Shown: positions 18,790 to 29,868, counted from the stretch's first letter. The stretch: 64,000 bases of DNA from Streptomyces cellostaticus (GCF_001513965.1 NZ_KQ948019.1:124001-188000), one strand, 5' to 3'. The notes: generated by a model not told the origin, from the sequence alone. Numbers and translations: made by a program.

Positions 18790-18937
18790 CCGTCCCCCGG
18801 GACGGCGGGTCACCCGGTCAGGCGGCCACCATCGTTCCGTACGGACGATGGAGCCGCCCGAGTCGCGCCCCGCGGTCATCGCGGCGGTGCTCCGGTTGGT
18901 ATGGGAGCCCCGCCTGTGATCGTCCGGGGCATTTTTT
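18790..18937 (+). promoter_or_regulatory. Structured infC leader with candidate attenuator
   Basis: Within the 384-bp gap before infC, three hairpins can be drawn: CCGTCC/GGACGG at 18790-18805; GGAGC-CGCC at 18850-18858 with GGCGGTGCTCC at 18883-18893; and a terminator-like stem GCCCCG/CGGGGC (18907-18912 with 18925-18930) followed by ATTTTTTG (18931-18938). The last has the form of a rho-independent terminator 84 bp before the coding start, so it may control infC-rpmI-rplT by attenuation. No Rfam family was recognised. Confidence 0.5.
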
Positions 18938-19021
18938 GTGCTTCGGCGCGGTTAGGTCTAACGAAAAGAGACGTACGCGGCTGTCCGCCAGACCGCCGTG
19001 TGGTGCTACCGAGGAGGATCC

Positions 19022-19660
19022 ATCAGCGCCGAGCCCCGCATCAACGACCGGATTCGCGTTCCCGAGGTGCGACTTGTCGGTCCCAGTGGCGAGCAGGTGG
19101 GCATCGTCCCCCTGGCCAAGGCACTGGAGCTTGCGCAGGAGTACGACCTGGACCTGGTCGAGGTCGCGGCGAACGCCCGTCCGCCCGTGTGCAAGCTCAT
19201 GGACTACGGGAAGTTCAAGTACGAGTCGGCCATGAAGGCCCGTGAGGCGCGCAAGAACCAGGCGCACACGGTCATCAAGGAGATGAAGCTCCGGCCGAAG
19301 ATCGACCCGCACGACTATGACACCAAGAAGGGTCACGTCGTCCGGTTCCTCAAGCAGGGCGACAAGGTCAAGATCACGATCATGTTCCGTGGTCGCGAGC
19401 AGTCCCGGCCCGAGCTGGGCTACCGACTGCTGCAGCGTCTCGCGGAGGACGTCCAGGACCTCGGTTTCGTCGAGTCGAACCCGAAGCAGGACGGCCGCAA
19501 CATGATCATGGTCCTCGGTCCGCACAAGAAGAAGACCGAGGCAATGGCCGAGGCTCGCCAGGCGCAGGAAGCCCGTAAGGCGGAGGCGAAGGCCAACCCC
19601 GGTCGTTCGCAGAACGCTGCCGAGGCTGAGGCGCCCGCCGAGGAGCCCGCCGAGGCGTGA
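19022..19660 (+). CDS. infC: Translation initiation factor IF-3
   Basis: The 212-residue protein is a full-length IF-3 ([33 protein letters not shown], and a C-domain ending in [12 protein letters not shown]) with an actinobacterial Ala/Glu-rich tail. It promotes fidelity of 30S initiation. The strong ribosome site GAGGAGG (19011-19017) is followed by ATC at 19022, giving ISAEPRIND, the usual actinobacterial N-terminus. An upstream GTG at 18998 would include the ribosome site as codons. An AUC start is therefore preferred, like the AUU of E. coli infC that permits autoregulation. Confidence 0.93.
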   Translation: MSAEPRINDRIRVPEVRLVGPSGEQVGIVPLAKALELAQEYDLDLVEVAANARPPVCKLMDYGKFKYESAMKAREARKNQAHTVIKEMKLRPKIDPHDYDTKKGHVVRFLKQGDKVKITIMFRGREQSRPELGYRLLQRLAEDVQDLGFVESNPKQDGRNMIMVLGPHKKKTEAMAEARQAQEARKAEAKANPGRSQNAAEAEAPAEEPAEA

Positions 19661-19706
19661 TCCCGGGGGACGCCAGTCCCCAAGGATGTAACCGATAGAA
19701 GAGCGA

Positions 19707-19747
19707 CGCTCCACCGTGCCCGGTTTTCGTGACCGGGCACCGGAGCG
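19707..19747 (+). promoter_or_regulatory. Intercistronic hairpin between infC and rpmI
   Basis: CGCTCC plus GTGCCCGG (19707-19723) pairs with CCGGGCAC plus CGGAGCG (19733-19747) around a 9-nt loop, with a small internal loop. It ends 25 bp before the rpmI start. It may stabilise the message or serve in ribosomal-protein feedback. Confidence 0.45.
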
Positions 19748-19772
19748 CCACCCGACGAGGAGATACGGCGCT

Positions 19773-19967
19773 ATGCCGAAGAACAAGTCGCACAGCGGTG
19801 CCAGCAAGCGCTTCAAGGTCACCGGCTCCGGCAAGGTGCTCCGTGAGCGCGCCGGCAAGCGCCACCTGCTTGAGCACAAGTCGTCCCGCGTGACGCGTCG
19901 CCTCACCGGCAACGCCGAGATGGCCCCGGGCGACGCCGCGAAGATCAAGAAGCTTCTCGGCAAGTGA
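19773..19967 (+). CDS. rpmI: 50S ribosomal protein L35
   Basis: The 64-residue basic protein [20 protein letters not shown]... is canonical bL35, a structural protein of the large subunit. The ATG at 19773 follows GAGGAG. It sits between infC and rplT in the usual order. Confidence 0.97.
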   Translation: MPKNKSHSGASKRFKVTGSGKVLRERAGKRHLLEHKSSRVTRRLTGNAEMAPGDAAKIKKLLGK

Positions 19968-20068
19968 CGTACCGGCGCTTGAATCCGAGCGCCGTACGCC
20001 AGGACCGGGACCCAGTCGTTTCCGGGTCGTGTGAGTACCCCCACGACCCCGCTACAAGGAGTTAACAA

Positions 20069-20452
20069 GTGGCACGCGTCAAGCGGGCAGTCAACGCCCA
20101 CAAGAAGCGCCGGGCGATCCTCGAGCAGGCCTCCGGCTACCGCGGTCAGCGTTCGCGCCTCTACCGCAAGGCCAAGGAGCAGGTCACCCACTCGCTGGTC
20201 TACAACTACAACGACCGCAAGAAGCGCAAGGGCGACTTCCGTCAGCTGTGGATCCAGCGCATCAACGCCGCTGCCCGCGCCAACGGCATCACCTACAACC
20301 GCTTCATCCAGGGTCTGAAGGCCGCGAACGTCGAGGTCGACCGCAAGATCCTGGCCGAGCTGGCCGTGAACGACGCGAACGCCTTCGCGGCGCTCGTCGA
20401 GGTCGCGCAGAAGGCGCTGCCGTCGGACGTCAACGCGCCCAAGGCTGCGTGA
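20069..20452 (+). CDS. rplT: 50S ribosomal protein L20
   Basis: The 127-residue protein [14 protein letters not shown]..., with [14 protein letters not shown], is bL20, needed for early 50S assembly and in some bacteria the feedback repressor of this operon. The GTG at 20069 follows AAGGAG. It ends the infC-rpmI-rplT operon, with a strong hairpin downstream. Confidence 0.97.
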   Translation: MARVKRAVNAHKKRRAILEQASGYRGQRSRLYRKAKEQVTHSLVYNYNDRKKRKGDFRQLWIQRINAAARANGITYNRFIQGLKAANVEVDRKILAELAVNDANAFAALVEVAQKALPSDVNAPKAA

Positions 20453-20484
20453 CGCTGCGCTGGCTTCAGGCCGACGTGACTGTG

Positions 20485-20514
20485 CGGACCCGCGGGTTTT
20501 TGCCTGCGGGTCCG
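20485..20514 (+). terminator. Hairpin after rplT
   Basis: CGGACCCGC (20485-20493) and GCGGGTCCG (20506-20514) form a perfect 9-bp stem with a loop containing GTTTTT. No long T-run follows, but the place, 32 bp after the rplT stop, suits the operon terminator. Confidence 0.65.
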
Positions 20515-20623
20515 TTGCGTTGTGCGGTGCGGGTCGGTACGGCACCGCCGACGGCCGCCGCCGTGGTTGATCGCCGTTGCGGCGGAGAAAAGATGCCGAA
20601 CCCAAGCTGCTGAAGGAAGAAAC

Positions 20624-21484
<861 letters not shown>

Positions 21485-21534
21485 TAGGGTGGCCAGCTCG
21501 GGGCCCTGCGCCGGCTGAGAGGTGAGGTACGGGG

Positions 21535-22680
21535 ATGAGCGTGGTCGGCACGAGCACTGCGCCGGACGGGCGGGACGTGCGCCGCACACCCGCGCCCCGG
21601 CACGGCGACCGCATCGAGACCGGCCTCGGCATCGACCCCGACCAGCTGCCCGACGGCCTCGTCGTCGCCGACGAGCACGGCCGGGTCATCTGCTTCAACG
21701 CCGCCGCCGCACGCATCACCGCCCTGAGCGCCGCCGACGCCCTCGGGCAGCCCCTGGAGAAGGCCCTGCCGTTAGAGGACCTGGAGGGCAGGCGCTGGTG
21801 GCAGCTCACCGACCCCTACGGCGGCCTCGCCATCCGGGTCCGGCAGCCCGAGCGCAACCTGCTGCTCCCCTGCGGGCGGGAAGTACTGGTCTGCGCGCGG
21901 TACGTGCGCACCGAGCCCCTCGGGCCCGTCCACCGCGTCATCGTCTCCCTGCGCGACACCGAGGCCCGGCGCCGCACCGAACGCAGCCACGCCGAGCTGA
22001 TCGCCACCGTCGCCCACGAGCTGCGCTCGCCGCTGACCTCCGTCAAGGGCTTCACCGCCACGCTCCTCGCCAAGTGGGCACGCTTCACCGACGACCAGAA
22101 ACGGCTGATGCTGGAGACCGTCGACGCCGACGCCGACCGGGTCACCCGGCTCATCGCCGAGCTGCTGGACATCTCCCGGATCGACAGCGGGCGGCTGGAG
22201 GTCAGGCGCCAGCCCGTGGACATAGGCGCGGCCGTCGGCCGGCACATCCAGGCCTACGTCGCCGCCGGGCAGCCCGCCGACCGGTTCCTGCTCCGCATCG
22301 AGCAGCCGCTGCCCGCCCTGTGGGCCGACCCCGACAAGGTCGACCAGGTGCTCAGCAACCTGCTGGAAAATGCCGTGCGCCACGGCGAGGGAACCGTCAC
22401 CATTGACGTCACGCCCTCGGCATCCCCGCGCGAAGGCGAGGAAACCGGCACGTCCGTCACGGTGAGCGACGAAGGGCCCGGCATCCCGGAGGAATCCATG
22501 AACCGCGTCTTCACCCGCTTCTGGCGGGGCAGCAAGCGCGGCGGCACGGGACTCGGTCTGTACATCGTCAAGGGCATCGTCGAGGCCCACGGCGGCACCA
22601 TCACGGTCGGACGCGCCTCCGTCGGCGGCGCCGAATTCCGATTTACGTTGCCCGTGGGGGCCCCGGCCTATCTGGCCTGA
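21535..22680 (+). CDS. Cytosolic PAS-domain sensor histidine kinase with a TTA codon
   Basis: The 381-residue protein lacks membrane segments. It has a PAS domain (about residues 38-140), a HisKA box with the phospho-acceptor in TVAHELRSPL, and an HATPase with N (LSNLLENAVRHG), G1 (DEGPGIPEE) and G2 (GTGLGLYIVKG) boxes. No response regulator gene is adjacent, so it is an orphan. Codon 80 (21772-21774) is TTA, the rare Leu codon read by bldA tRNA in Streptomyces, so translation may depend on developmental stage. It lies between the rRNA methylase and pheS. Confidence 0.88.
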   Translation: MSVVGTSTAPDGRDVRRTPAPRHGDRIETGLGIDPDQLPDGLVVADEHGRVICFNAAAARITALSAADALGQPLEKALPLEDLEGRRWWQLTDPYGGLAIRVRQPERNLLLPCGREVLVCARYVRTEPLGPVHRVIVSLRDTEARRRTERSHAELIATVAHELRSPLTSVKGFTATLLAKWARFTDDQKRLMLETVDADADRVTRLIAELLDISRIDSGRLEVRRQPVDIGAAVGRHIQAYVAAGQPADRFLLRIEQPLPALWADPDKVDQVLSNLLENAVRHGEGTVTIDVTPSASPREGEETGTSVTVSDEGPGIPEESMNRVFTRFWRGSKRGGTGLGLYIVKGIVEAHGGTITVGRASVGGAEFRFTLPVGAPAYLA

Positions 22681-22819
22681 GGCGCCCGCGGGCGCATTCG
22701 TCTGTCTCCACCCCGTTAGACTCGGCCTTTGGCACCTTTGTGTCCTGCACGCGGCCCTCAGAGAGTCTCAGAGTCGGTGACGGGGACCTCCAGCCAGCCA
22801 ATCGGAAGCACGGGAAGAG

Positions 22820-23941
22820 ATGTCGGCACCGAATAAGTCGTACGACCCTGTAGAGGTCGAGGCGTTGAAACCGGAAGAGATCGAGCGCATGCGGGACGAG
22901 GCGCTCGCCGCCTTCGTCGCAGCGAGCTCCCTCGACGCGCTCCACGAGGCCAAGGTCGCCCACACCGGCCCCGCCTCCCCGCTGGCCCTCGCCAACCGCG
23001 AGATCGGCGCCCTGCCCCCGCACGCCAAGGCCGAGGCCGGCAAGCGCGTCGGCATGGCCCGCGGCGCCGTGAACAAGGCCCTCGCCGCCCGCCAGGTGGA
23101 GCTGGAGGCCGAGCGCGACGCGCGCGTGCTGGTGGAGGAGGACGTCGACGTCACGCTGCCCCACGACCGCGTCCCGGCCGGCGCCCGGCACCCGCTGACC
23201 ACGCTCTCGGAGCGCATCGAGGACGTCTTCGTGGCCATGGGCTACGAGGTCGCCGAGGGCCCCCAGGTCGAGGCCGAGTGGTTCAACTTCGACGCGCTCA
23301 ACATCGGTCCGGACCACCCGGCCCGCGGCGAGGCCGACACGTTCTTCGTGCAGGGCCCGGACGGCGGCACCGAGTCCGGTGTCGTGCTGCGCACCCACAC
23401 CTCTCCGGTCCAGATCCGCTCCCTGCTCGACCGCGAGCTGCCGGTGTACGTGATCTGCCCGGGCCGCGTGTACCGCACCGACGAGCTGGACGCCACGCAC
23501 ACCCCGGTCTTCCACCAGGTCGAGCTGCTCGCCGTGGACGAGGGCCTGACCATGTCGGACCTCAAGGGCACCCTGGACCACATGGTCCAGTCGCTGTTCG
23601 GCGAGGGCATGAAGACCCGGCTGCGCCCGAACTTCTTCCCCTTCACCGAGCCGTCCGCCGAGATGGACATGCTCTGCTACGTCTGCAAGGGCGAGTCCGT
23701 CGGCAACCCCGACCGGCCCTGCCGCACCTGCTCCAGCGAGGGCTGGATCGAGCTGGGCGGCTGCGGCATGGTCAACCCGCGGGTGCTGGCCGCCTGCGGC
23801 GTCGACCCGGAGAAGTACAGCGGCTTCGCCTTCGGGTTCGGCATCGAGCGGATGCTGATGTTCCGCCACAACGTCGAAGACATGCGAGACATGGTCGAGG
23901 GTGACGTCCGGTTCACCCGGCCGTTCGGGATGGAGATCTGA
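22820..23941 (+). CDS. pheS: Phenylalanyl-tRNA synthetase alpha subunit
   Basis: The 373-residue class II synthetase subunit has an N-terminal coiled coil and a catalytic core with motif 2 ([20 protein letters not shown]), [12 protein letters not shown] and [11 protein letters not shown]. It forms the alpha2-beta2 enzyme with pheT, charging tRNA-Phe. The unusual CYVC...CRTC cysteines (about residues 291-304) are typical of actinobacterial PheS and could bind zinc. It overlaps pheT by one base. The 139-bp leader shows no obvious T-box. Confidence 0.97.
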   Translation: MSAPNKSYDPVEVEALKPEEIERMRDEALAAFVAASSLDALHEAKVAHTGPASPLALANREIGALPPHAKAEAGKRVGMARGAVNKALAARQVELEAERDARVLVEEDVDVTLPHDRVPAGARHPLTTLSERIEDVFVAMGYEVAEGPQVEAEWFNFDALNIGPDHPARGEADTFFVQGPDGGTESGVVLRTHTSPVQIRSLLDRELPVYVICPGRVYRTDELDATHTPVFHQVELLAVDEGLTMSDLKGTLDHMVQSLFGEGMKTRLRPNFFPFTEPSAEMDMLCYVCKGESVGNPDRPCRTCSSEGWIELGGCGMVNPRVLAACGVDPEKYSGFAFGFGIERMLMFRHNVEDMRDMVEGDVRFTRPFGMEI

Positions 23942-26454
23942 TGCGGGTCCCGCTTTCTTGGCTGCGGGAGTACGTCGACCTGCCGGCGACCGAAACCGGC
24001 CGTGACGTCCAGGCCAAGCTCATTTCGGCAGGCCTCGAGGTCGAGACCGTCGAGCAGCTCGGCGCCGACCTCAAGGGTCCGCTGGTCGTCGGCCAGGTGC
24101 TCACCATCGAGGAGCTGACGGAGTTCAAGAAGCCGATCCGCTTCTGCACCGTCGACGTCGGCCGGGCCAACGGCACCGGCGAGCCCCAGGAGATCGTCTG
24201 CGGCGCCCGTAACTTCTCCGTCGGCGACAAGGTCGTCGTGGTCCTCCCGGGCGCCGTGCTGCCCGGCGACTTCGCGATCGCCGCGCGCAAGACGTACGGC
24301 AAGACGTCCCACGGCATGATCTGCTCCAGCGACGAGCTGGGCATGGGCGACGACGGCAACCACGGCATCATCGTGCTGCCGCCGGAGACCGAGGTCGGCA
24401 AGGACGCCATCGAGCTGCTGGAACTGGTCGACGAGGTCCTCGACATCGCCGTCACCGCCAACCGCGGCGACTGCCTGTCCATCCGCGGCGTCGCCCGCGA
24501 GACCGCCATCGCCTACGGCCTGCCGCTGCGCGACCCGGCCCTGATCGACGTACCGGCCCCGAACGCCTTCGGCTACCCGGTCCAGGTCGGCGACCCGATG
24601 GGCTGCGACCGCTTCACTGCCCGCACGGTCACCGGTCTGAGCCCCGAGGCGCGCTCCCCGATCTGGCTGCAGCGCCGGCTGCAGAAGGTCGGCATGCGCC
24701 CGATCTCGCTCGCCGTCGACGTCACCAACTACGTGATGATGGAGCTGGGCCAGCCCCTGCACGCCTACGACCGCGGGCTGGTCCAGGGCACCATCGGCGT
24801 GCGCCGGGCCGAGGAGGGCGAGAAACTCGTCACCCTCGACGGCGTCGAGCGCAAGCTGCACGCCGAGGACCTCGTCATCACCGACGAGCGCGGCCCGATC
24901 GGCCTCGCCGGCGTCATGGGCGGCGCCAACACCGAGATCGCCGACCACGACGATCTGGAGAACGCCACGTCCGACGTGGTCATCGAGGCCGCCCACTTCG
25001 ACGCCGTCTCGATCGCCCGTACGGCGCGTCGCCACAAGCTGTCCTCGGAGGCCTCCCGCCGCTTCGAGCGGGGCGTGGACCCGCAGGCCGCCTCCGCCGC
25101 GGCCCAGCGCACCGTCGACCTGCTCGTGCTCCTCGCGGGCGGCACCGCCGAGGCCGGCGTCACCGAGGTCATCGCGCCCTCCGCTCCGCACACGATCACC
25201 GTCCCGGCGAACCACCCGGACAAGGTCGCGGGCGTGGACTACGGCCGCGAGATCGTCGTACGACGGCTCCAGGAGACCGGCTGCGACGTCTACGGGCAGG
25301 ACGAGCTGATCGTCACCGTCCCGTCCTGGCGGCCCGACCTGACCGACCCCAACGACCTGGCCGAAGAGGTCATCCGTCTCGAGGGCTACGAGAACCTGCC
25401 CTCCACACTGCCCAAGCTCCCCTCGGGCCGCGGCCTGACCCACCGGCAGCGGCTGCACCGCCGGGTCGGCCGGGCACTGGCCGGCGCGGGCTACGTCGAG
25501 GCGCCGAACTACCCGTTCATCGGCGAGCAGGTCTTCGACCAGCTCGGCCTGGACGCCGACGACCCGGCCCGCCGCGTCGTGAAGCTGACCAACCCGCTCA
25601 ACGACGAGGAGCCCGCGCTCCGTACGACGCTGCTGCCGGGCCTGCTGGGTGCCCTGCGGCGCAACGACGGGCGGGGCTCGCACGATCTGGCCCTGTTCGA
25701 GACGGGCCTGGTCTTCCAGCCGCACGAGGAGCAGCGCGTCGCCGGGCATCTGCCCGTCGACCGGCGTCCCACCGACGAGGAGATCGCCGAGCTGAACGCC
25801 GCGCTGCCCGAGCAGCCGCGGCACGTGGCCGTCGTCCTCGCGGGCGCTCGCGAGCAGGCCGGCTGGTGGGGCGGTGGCCGTCCGGCCGGGTGGGCCGACG
25901 CGGTCGAGGCGGCGCGCGCCGTCGCGCGTGAGGCCGGTGCGGAGCTGGTGGTGCGCAAGGGGCAGTACGGTCCTTGGCACCCCGGCCGCTGCGCCGAGCT
26001 GGTGGTCGTCGCCGACGGCGCGGAGAAGGTCGTGGGCCGCGCGGGAGAACTGCACCCGCGCGTCCTCAAGGCCCTGGGGCTGCCCGAGCGCACCTGCGCG
26101 ATGGAGCTGGACCTGGACGCCCTGGAGGCGGTGGGCGACGGCGCCCCGCAGGCGCCGAGCATCTCCACCTTCCCGGTTGCCACGCAGGATGTCGCCCTCG
26201 TGGTCGACAAGCCCGTTCCCTCGGCCGAGGTCGAGGCGGCGCTGCGTGAGGGTGCGGGTGAGCTCCTTGAGTCCATTCGGCTGTTCGATGTGTACGAGAA
26301 CGCGGAGCAGCTGGGTGACGGGAAGAAGTCGCTGGCCTATGCGCTGCGGTTCCGGGCGGGTGATCGTACGTTGACCGTGGATGAGGCTTCTGCTGCTCGG
26401 GATGCGGCTGTTGCTCTTGCGGGCGAGCGTACGGGGGCTGTCCTGAGGGGCTGA
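23941..26454 (+). CDS. pheT: Phenylalanyl-tRNA synthetase beta subunit
   Basis: The 837-residue protein has an EMAP-like tRNA-binding domain (residues ~40-150), the B3/B4 editing domain, a B5 DNA-binding-like domain, a catalytic-like core and a C-terminal ferredoxin-fold anticodon-binding domain ([20 protein letters not shown]). It starts at the ATG sharing one base with the pheS stop, so the subunits are translationally coupled. Confidence 0.97.
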   Translation: MRVPLSWLREYVDLPATETGRDVQAKLISAGLEVETVEQLGADLKGPLVVGQVLTIEELTEFKKPIRFCTVDVGRANGTGEPQEIVCGARNFSVGDKVVVVLPGAVLPGDFAIAARKTYGKTSHGMICSSDELGMGDDGNHGIIVLPPETEVGKDAIELLELVDEVLDIAVTANRGDCLSIRGVARETAIAYGLPLRDPALIDVPAPNAFGYPVQVGDPMGCDRFTARTVTGLSPEARSPIWLQRRLQKVGMRPISLAVDVTNYVMMELGQPLHAYDRGLVQGTIGVRRAEEGEKLVTLDGVERKLHAEDLVITDERGPIGLAGVMGGANTEIADHDDLENATSDVVIEAAHFDAVSIARTARRHKLSSEASRRFERGVDPQAASAAAQRTVDLLVLLAGGTAEAGVTEVIAPSAPHTITVPANHPDKVAGVDYGREIVVRRLQETGCDVYGQDELIVTVPSWRPDLTDPNDLAEEVIRLEGYENLPSTLPKLPSGRGLTHRQRLHRRVGRALAGAGYVEAPNYPFIGEQVFDQLGLDADDPARRVVKLTNPLNDEEPALRTTLLPGLLGALRRNDGRGSHDLALFETGLVFQPHEEQRVAGHLPVDRRPTDEEIAELNAALPEQPRHVAVVLAGAREQAGWWGGGRPAGWADAVEAARAVAREAGAELVVRKGQYGPWHPGRCAELVVVADGAEKVVGRAGELHPRVLKALGLPERTCAMELDLDALEAVGDGAPQAPSISTFPVATQDVALVVDKPVPSAEVEAALREGAGELLESIRLFDVYENAEQLGDGKKSLAYALRFRAGDRTLTVDEASAARDAAVALAGERTGAVLRG

Positions 26455-26585
26455 GCTCCCCGCGCCCCTAGGGGGGTTCCCGTGCCGCCAGCTGCATAAA
26501 TGCGGGTTTGCTCAGGGTGGGCTCACTCATTCGAGTGGGAACTGGCGGTGATCTGGTCCTTCCGGGCCATGGCTCTGGACAGAAT

Positions 26586-26611
26586 CGGACCGGCCTTTCG
26601 GGGTCGGTCCG
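26586..26611 (+). terminator. Hairpin between pheT and the SpoIIE phosphatase gene
   Basis: CGGACCGGCC (26586-26595) pairs with the region ending GTCGGTCCG (26603-26611), giving a 9-10-bp stem with a TTTCG-type loop. It is 131 bp after pheT and 36 bp before the next gene. It may terminate the pheST message or lie in the leader of the next gene. Confidence 0.4.
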
Positions 26612-26647
26612 TCTGCTCTGTCAGGGCCCACATGGGGGACCAGAGGC

Positions 26648-27715
26648 ATGATCCGCATCAAGGCACGGGCACCCACCACGCAGGGAGCCGTACTGCCCAC
26701 GCTCTGGGGAGCCGTGGCGGTCGCCTACAAGTTCGGCTGCCCGCTCGCCCAGCAGGGCGGGCTCGGTGCACGCATCGTCACCAGCGCCGTGTTCCTCGCG
26801 GTCGGTACCGGACTCATATTCCACGTCCGCCGTGCCCTGCTGCGCGAACTGAGGCAGGCCCGCCGGGTCGCCGGTGCCGCGCAGAGCGTGGTCCTGCGGC
26901 CGCTGCCGGCTCGCCTCGACGGTCTGAACGTCGCCGCGGCCCAGCTGTCCGCCGACCGCGGCGCGACGATCGGCGGCGATCTGTACGAGGCGGTCGCCAC
27001 CGAACACGGGGTCCGGGTGGTGATGGGCGACGTGCGCGGCCACGGCCTCGGCGCCCTCGGCACCGTCGCCGCCGTGCTCGGCAGCTTCCGTGAGGCGGTG
27101 CACGACGAGCCCGACCTCGGCTCCGTCCTGCGGAGACTGGAGCGCGCCCTGGCCCGGCACCTGCGCGAGCGGTCCCGTGCCGAACACCCGTCGAACGGTG
27201 CCCAGGACCCGGACAACCCGGTCGCCGAGGAGTTCGTCACCGTCCTGCTCCTGGAGATCGGCCGGGACGGTGAACTGCGCGCCCTCAACTGCGGTCATCC
27301 CTGGCCGTATCTGGTCAGCGGCACCCGGGTGGAGCCACTCACCCGAGCCGATCCGCTCCCGCCCCTGGGCCCGTTCCCGCTGCCGGCGGAACTGGAGGCC
27401 CGCCCGTGCGGCCACCTCCTCCCCGGCGAGTCCCTGGTTCTCTTCACGGACGGAGCGGAAGACGCCCGGGACGCACGCGGCCGCTTCTTCTCCCTGCCGG
27501 CAGTGCTGCGTGAGGCCGTACACGACCACCCGCTCTCGGCCCAGACGATCCTTCGTACGGTCTTCAGGGCCCTTCTGCACCACACGGCGGGCACACCCAC
27601 GGACGACATCGCGGTACTGGTCCTGCGGAACGACCGAAGGAACGTCGCCGTACCAGGGACGCGGGCAACTGCGCGACAAGCCCCCACAGACCGGCAGCCG
27701 ACGACGTACCGATAG
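26648..27715 (+). CDS. Membrane-anchored SpoIIE/PP2C-type serine phosphatase
   Basis: The 355-residue protein has two N-terminal hydrophobic segments (about residues 16-32 and 44-60) and a SpoIIE-type phosphatase domain with metal-binding acids in TIGGDLYEAV, VMGDVRGHG and LFTDGAED. Such enzymes dephosphorylate anti-sigma-antagonist proteins in partner-switching cascades. No anti-anti-sigma gene is adjacent, so its target lies elsewhere. The ATG at 26648 follows AGAGG. Confidence 0.85.
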   Translation: MIRIKARAPTTQGAVLPTLWGAVAVAYKFGCPLAQQGGLGARIVTSAVFLAVGTGLIFHVRRALLRELRQARRVAGAAQSVVLRPLPARLDGLNVAAAQLSADRGATIGGDLYEAVATEHGVRVVMGDVRGHGLGALGTVAAVLGSFREAVHDEPDLGSVLRRLERALARHLRERSRAEHPSNGAQDPDNPVAEEFVTVLLLEIGRDGELRALNCGHPWPYLVSGTRVEPLTRADPLPPLGPFPLPAELEARPCGHLLPGESLVLFTDGAEDARDARGRFFSLPAVLREAVHDHPLSAQTILRTVFRALLHHTAGTPTDDIAVLVLRNDRRNVAVPGTRATARQAPTDRQPTTYR

Positions 27716-27738
27716 CGGCACCCCGGGACTCGCAAAAC

Positions 27739-27780
27739 GGCCAAGCCGCCGCTTTCTGAGGGGGAGCCGACGGCTTGGCC
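27739..27780. terminator. 10-bp inverted repeat after the phosphatase gene
   Basis: GGCCAAGCCG (27739-27748) and CGGCTTGGCC (27771-27780) form a perfect 10-bp stem with a 22-nt loop, 23 bp after the phosphatase stop. AAAA flanks it on the left. It is a likely terminator. Confidence 0.6.
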
Positions 27781-27925
27781 AGCCTCTTGCGAGGACTTTC
27801 AGTCAACCGGCAGAACACGCTCCGCGACAGTGCGCACACACTGCGGATGCGGGCACTCCGTTCACACCCCGTGTGAAAGCGGACGCACTACGCTGACGGC
27901 ACCAGGCGACTCGGGGGGCAATCCC

Positions 27926-29266
27926 ATGCAGCCCAATACTCTGCTCGACGCGATCCTGGACGAGGCGGGGATCTCACACGCCGGTCTCGCCGCCCACGTC
28001 AACCAGGCGGGCCGGAAACGCGGCCTTGCGCTCCGCTACGAACACACCGCCGTGGCACGGTGGCTGAAGGGCCAGCGGCCACGCGGCCAGGTGCCCGACC
28101 TGATCTGCGAGGTGCTCGCAGGACGACTGCACCGGCATGTCACCCTGGACGACATCGGCCTCGGGGTGCCGGGCGAGCCCAGCACCCCGCACGCCGGCTC
28201 GCTCTCCGGCTTCGTGGAGCGGGCCACCGCGCTGTGGCGCTCGGACGAACAGCAACGGGCGCATGTGCTCGGCGCTCCCGCGGTCACCGGCACCCCCGCC
28301 GTCATGCCGGTGTGGGAGTGGGAGAACCCGCCCGAGGACGTGGACGTCTCCCGGGGCGGCCGGCACCGGGTCACCGCCGCCGACATCGAGATGCTGCGGG
28401 CCGCCCGCACCCACTACGAGCAGATGTACCGCAAGGCCGGCGGCATCGCGACCCGCACCCGGATCGTCGGCTTCCTCAACGCCGAGGCGGCGCCGCTGCT
28501 GCGCGGCAGCTACACCGACGCCACCGGCCGCCAACTGCACCGGGCCACCGGCGGGTTGGTGGCGATCGCCGGTATCTGTGCCTACGACTCCGATGCGCAC
28601 GGCCTCGCCCAGCGCTACTTCCACCAGGCGCTCAGGCTGGCCAAGGCCAGCGGGGACCGGGGGCTCGGGGCGTACGTGATCGCGCTGCTGGTCAACCAGG
28701 CGCTGTTCATGCGGGAGTACCGGCAGGCCGTCGCCTTCGCCGAGGCCGCGCTGCGCGCCGCCGGCAAGCACATCACCCCGGCCCTCGCCTCCGACCTGTA
28801 CGCGATGCAGGCCAAGGCGTACGCCCACCTCGGCGACAGCAGCAGCGCGCTGTCCTGCATCCGCCGGGCCGAGACGGCCGCCGACCGCATCCGGCGCGGA
28901 TACGAGCCCGACGAGACCGGCTACGTCCAGCCCGGCCTCGTCAACGTCCAGGTGGCCGAGGCGTTGCTGAGCCTCGGCGAACTCGCCGCCGCCCGGGAGC
29001 ATGCGGCGGCCGCGGTCGACAACCCCGCCCACGACCGGGGCCGGGTGCACCGGCTCGCCATGCTCAGCACGATCGAACTGCGCCAGGGAAACGCCGACAA
29101 CGCGGTGGCCACGGCCGTGCAGATGGCCGAGCAGGCCCGCGGGATGGAGTCCCAGCGGCTGCGCGACAGACTCCGCGCGGTGCGCGAGCACCTGGTGCGC
29201 TGCGGCTCGGCCGGAACCGCCGAAGCCGCCGAACTCATCGACGGCGCACTGCGCGTACCGCTGTAG
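27926..29266 (+). CDS. HTH-TPR regulator (NsdA-like)
   Basis: This 446-residue protein has a divergent N-terminal helix-turn-helix (ILDEAGISHAGLAAHVNQAG, then AVARWLKGQRPRG). A long all-helical region (residues ~150-440) with tetratricopeptide-like repeats such as GLAQRYFHQALRLAKASGD and ALSCIRRAETAAD follows. This is the form of Streptomyces regulators such as NsdA that influence sporulation and antibiotic production. The ATG at 27926 follows GGGGGGCA. The functional link to NsdA is by resemblance only. Confidence 0.75.
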   Translation: MQPNTLLDAILDEAGISHAGLAAHVNQAGRKRGLALRYEHTAVARWLKGQRPRGQVPDLICEVLAGRLHRHVTLDDIGLGVPGEPSTPHAGSLSGFVERATALWRSDEQQRAHVLGAPAVTGTPAVMPVWEWENPPEDVDVSRGGRHRVTAADIEMLRAARTHYEQMYRKAGGIATRTRIVGFLNAEAAPLLRGSYTDATGRQLHRATGGLVAIAGICAYDSDAHGLAQRYFHQALRLAKASGDRGLGAYVIALLVNQALFMREYRQAVAFAEAALRAAGKHITPALASDLYAMQAKAYAHLGDSSSALSCIRRAETAADRIRRGYEPDETGYVQPGLVNVQVAEALLSLGELAAAREHAAAAVDNPAHDRGRVHRLAMLSTIELRQGNADNAVATAVQMAEQARGMESQRLRDRLRAVREHLVRCGSAGTAEAAELIDGALRVPL

Positions 29267-29331
29267 GCACACTGTAGGTACACAGTCCCTGCTGCGATAT
29301 TGCCACTTACTCGGCGGAAGGTGGCAGAACC

Positions 29332-29868
29332 GTGCAGTGGACGAAACAGAACGAACAAACTGTGTACGAAAATCGCTGGTTCAGCGTCAATCTCGCAGAT
29401 GTCGAGCTGCCGGACGGCCGGCACCTCGACCACTTCCTGATCCGGCTGCGGCCGGTCGCCGTCGCCACGGTGGTCAACGAGGCGGGCGAAGTCCTGCTCC
29501 TGTGGCGCCACCGGTTCATCACCGACAGCTGGGGCTGGGAACTGGCCGCAGGTGTGGTGGAGGACGGCGAGGACATCGCCAGCGCGGCCGCCAGGGAACT
29601 GGAGGAGGAGACCGGCTGGCGGCCGGGACCCCTGCACCACCTGATGAGCGTGGAGCCGTCCAACGGCCTCACCGACGCCCGGCACCACATCTACTGGTCC
29701 GACCGGGGCGAGTACGTCGGACATCCCGTGGACGACTTCGAGTCGGACCGCCGTGAATGGGTCCCCCTCAAAGTCGTCCCCGACCTGATCGCCCGAGGGG
29801 AGGTCCCGGCCGCCAACATGGCGGCCGCGTTACTCCTGCTGCATCACCTGAGGCTCGCCGATGCCTAG
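29332..29868 (+). CDS. NUDIX hydrolase with a TTA codon
   Basis: The 178-residue protein contains a Nudix box (GVVEDGEDIASAAARELEEE, then TGW) of the ADP-ribose/nucleoside-diphosphate-sugar pyrophosphatase type, with WELAAG before it. It should split a nucleoside diphosphate linked to another moiety using Mg2+. Codon 167 (29830-29832) is TTA, implying bldA-dependent translation. The GTG at 29332 follows GGAAGG. It follows the TPR regulator by 65 bp and converges on the next small gene with a 4-bp overlap. Confidence 0.88.
   Translation: MQWTKQNEQTVYENRWFSVNLADVELPDGRHLDHFLIRLRPVAVATVVNEAGEVLLLWRHRFITDSWGWELAAGVVEDGEDIASAAARELEEETGWRPGPLHHLMSVEPSNGLTDARHHIYWSDRGEYVGHPVDDFESDRREWVPLKVVPDLIARGEVPAANMAAALLLLHHLRLADA

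Noticed and set aside
22681..22819. T-box riboswitch before pheS
   Set aside because: No T-box sequence or specifier-loop architecture was recognised in the 139-bp leader.
23677..26055. 792-codon minus-strand frame opposite pheST
   Set aside because: Composition is typical of antisense high-GC reading; pheS and pheT are certain.
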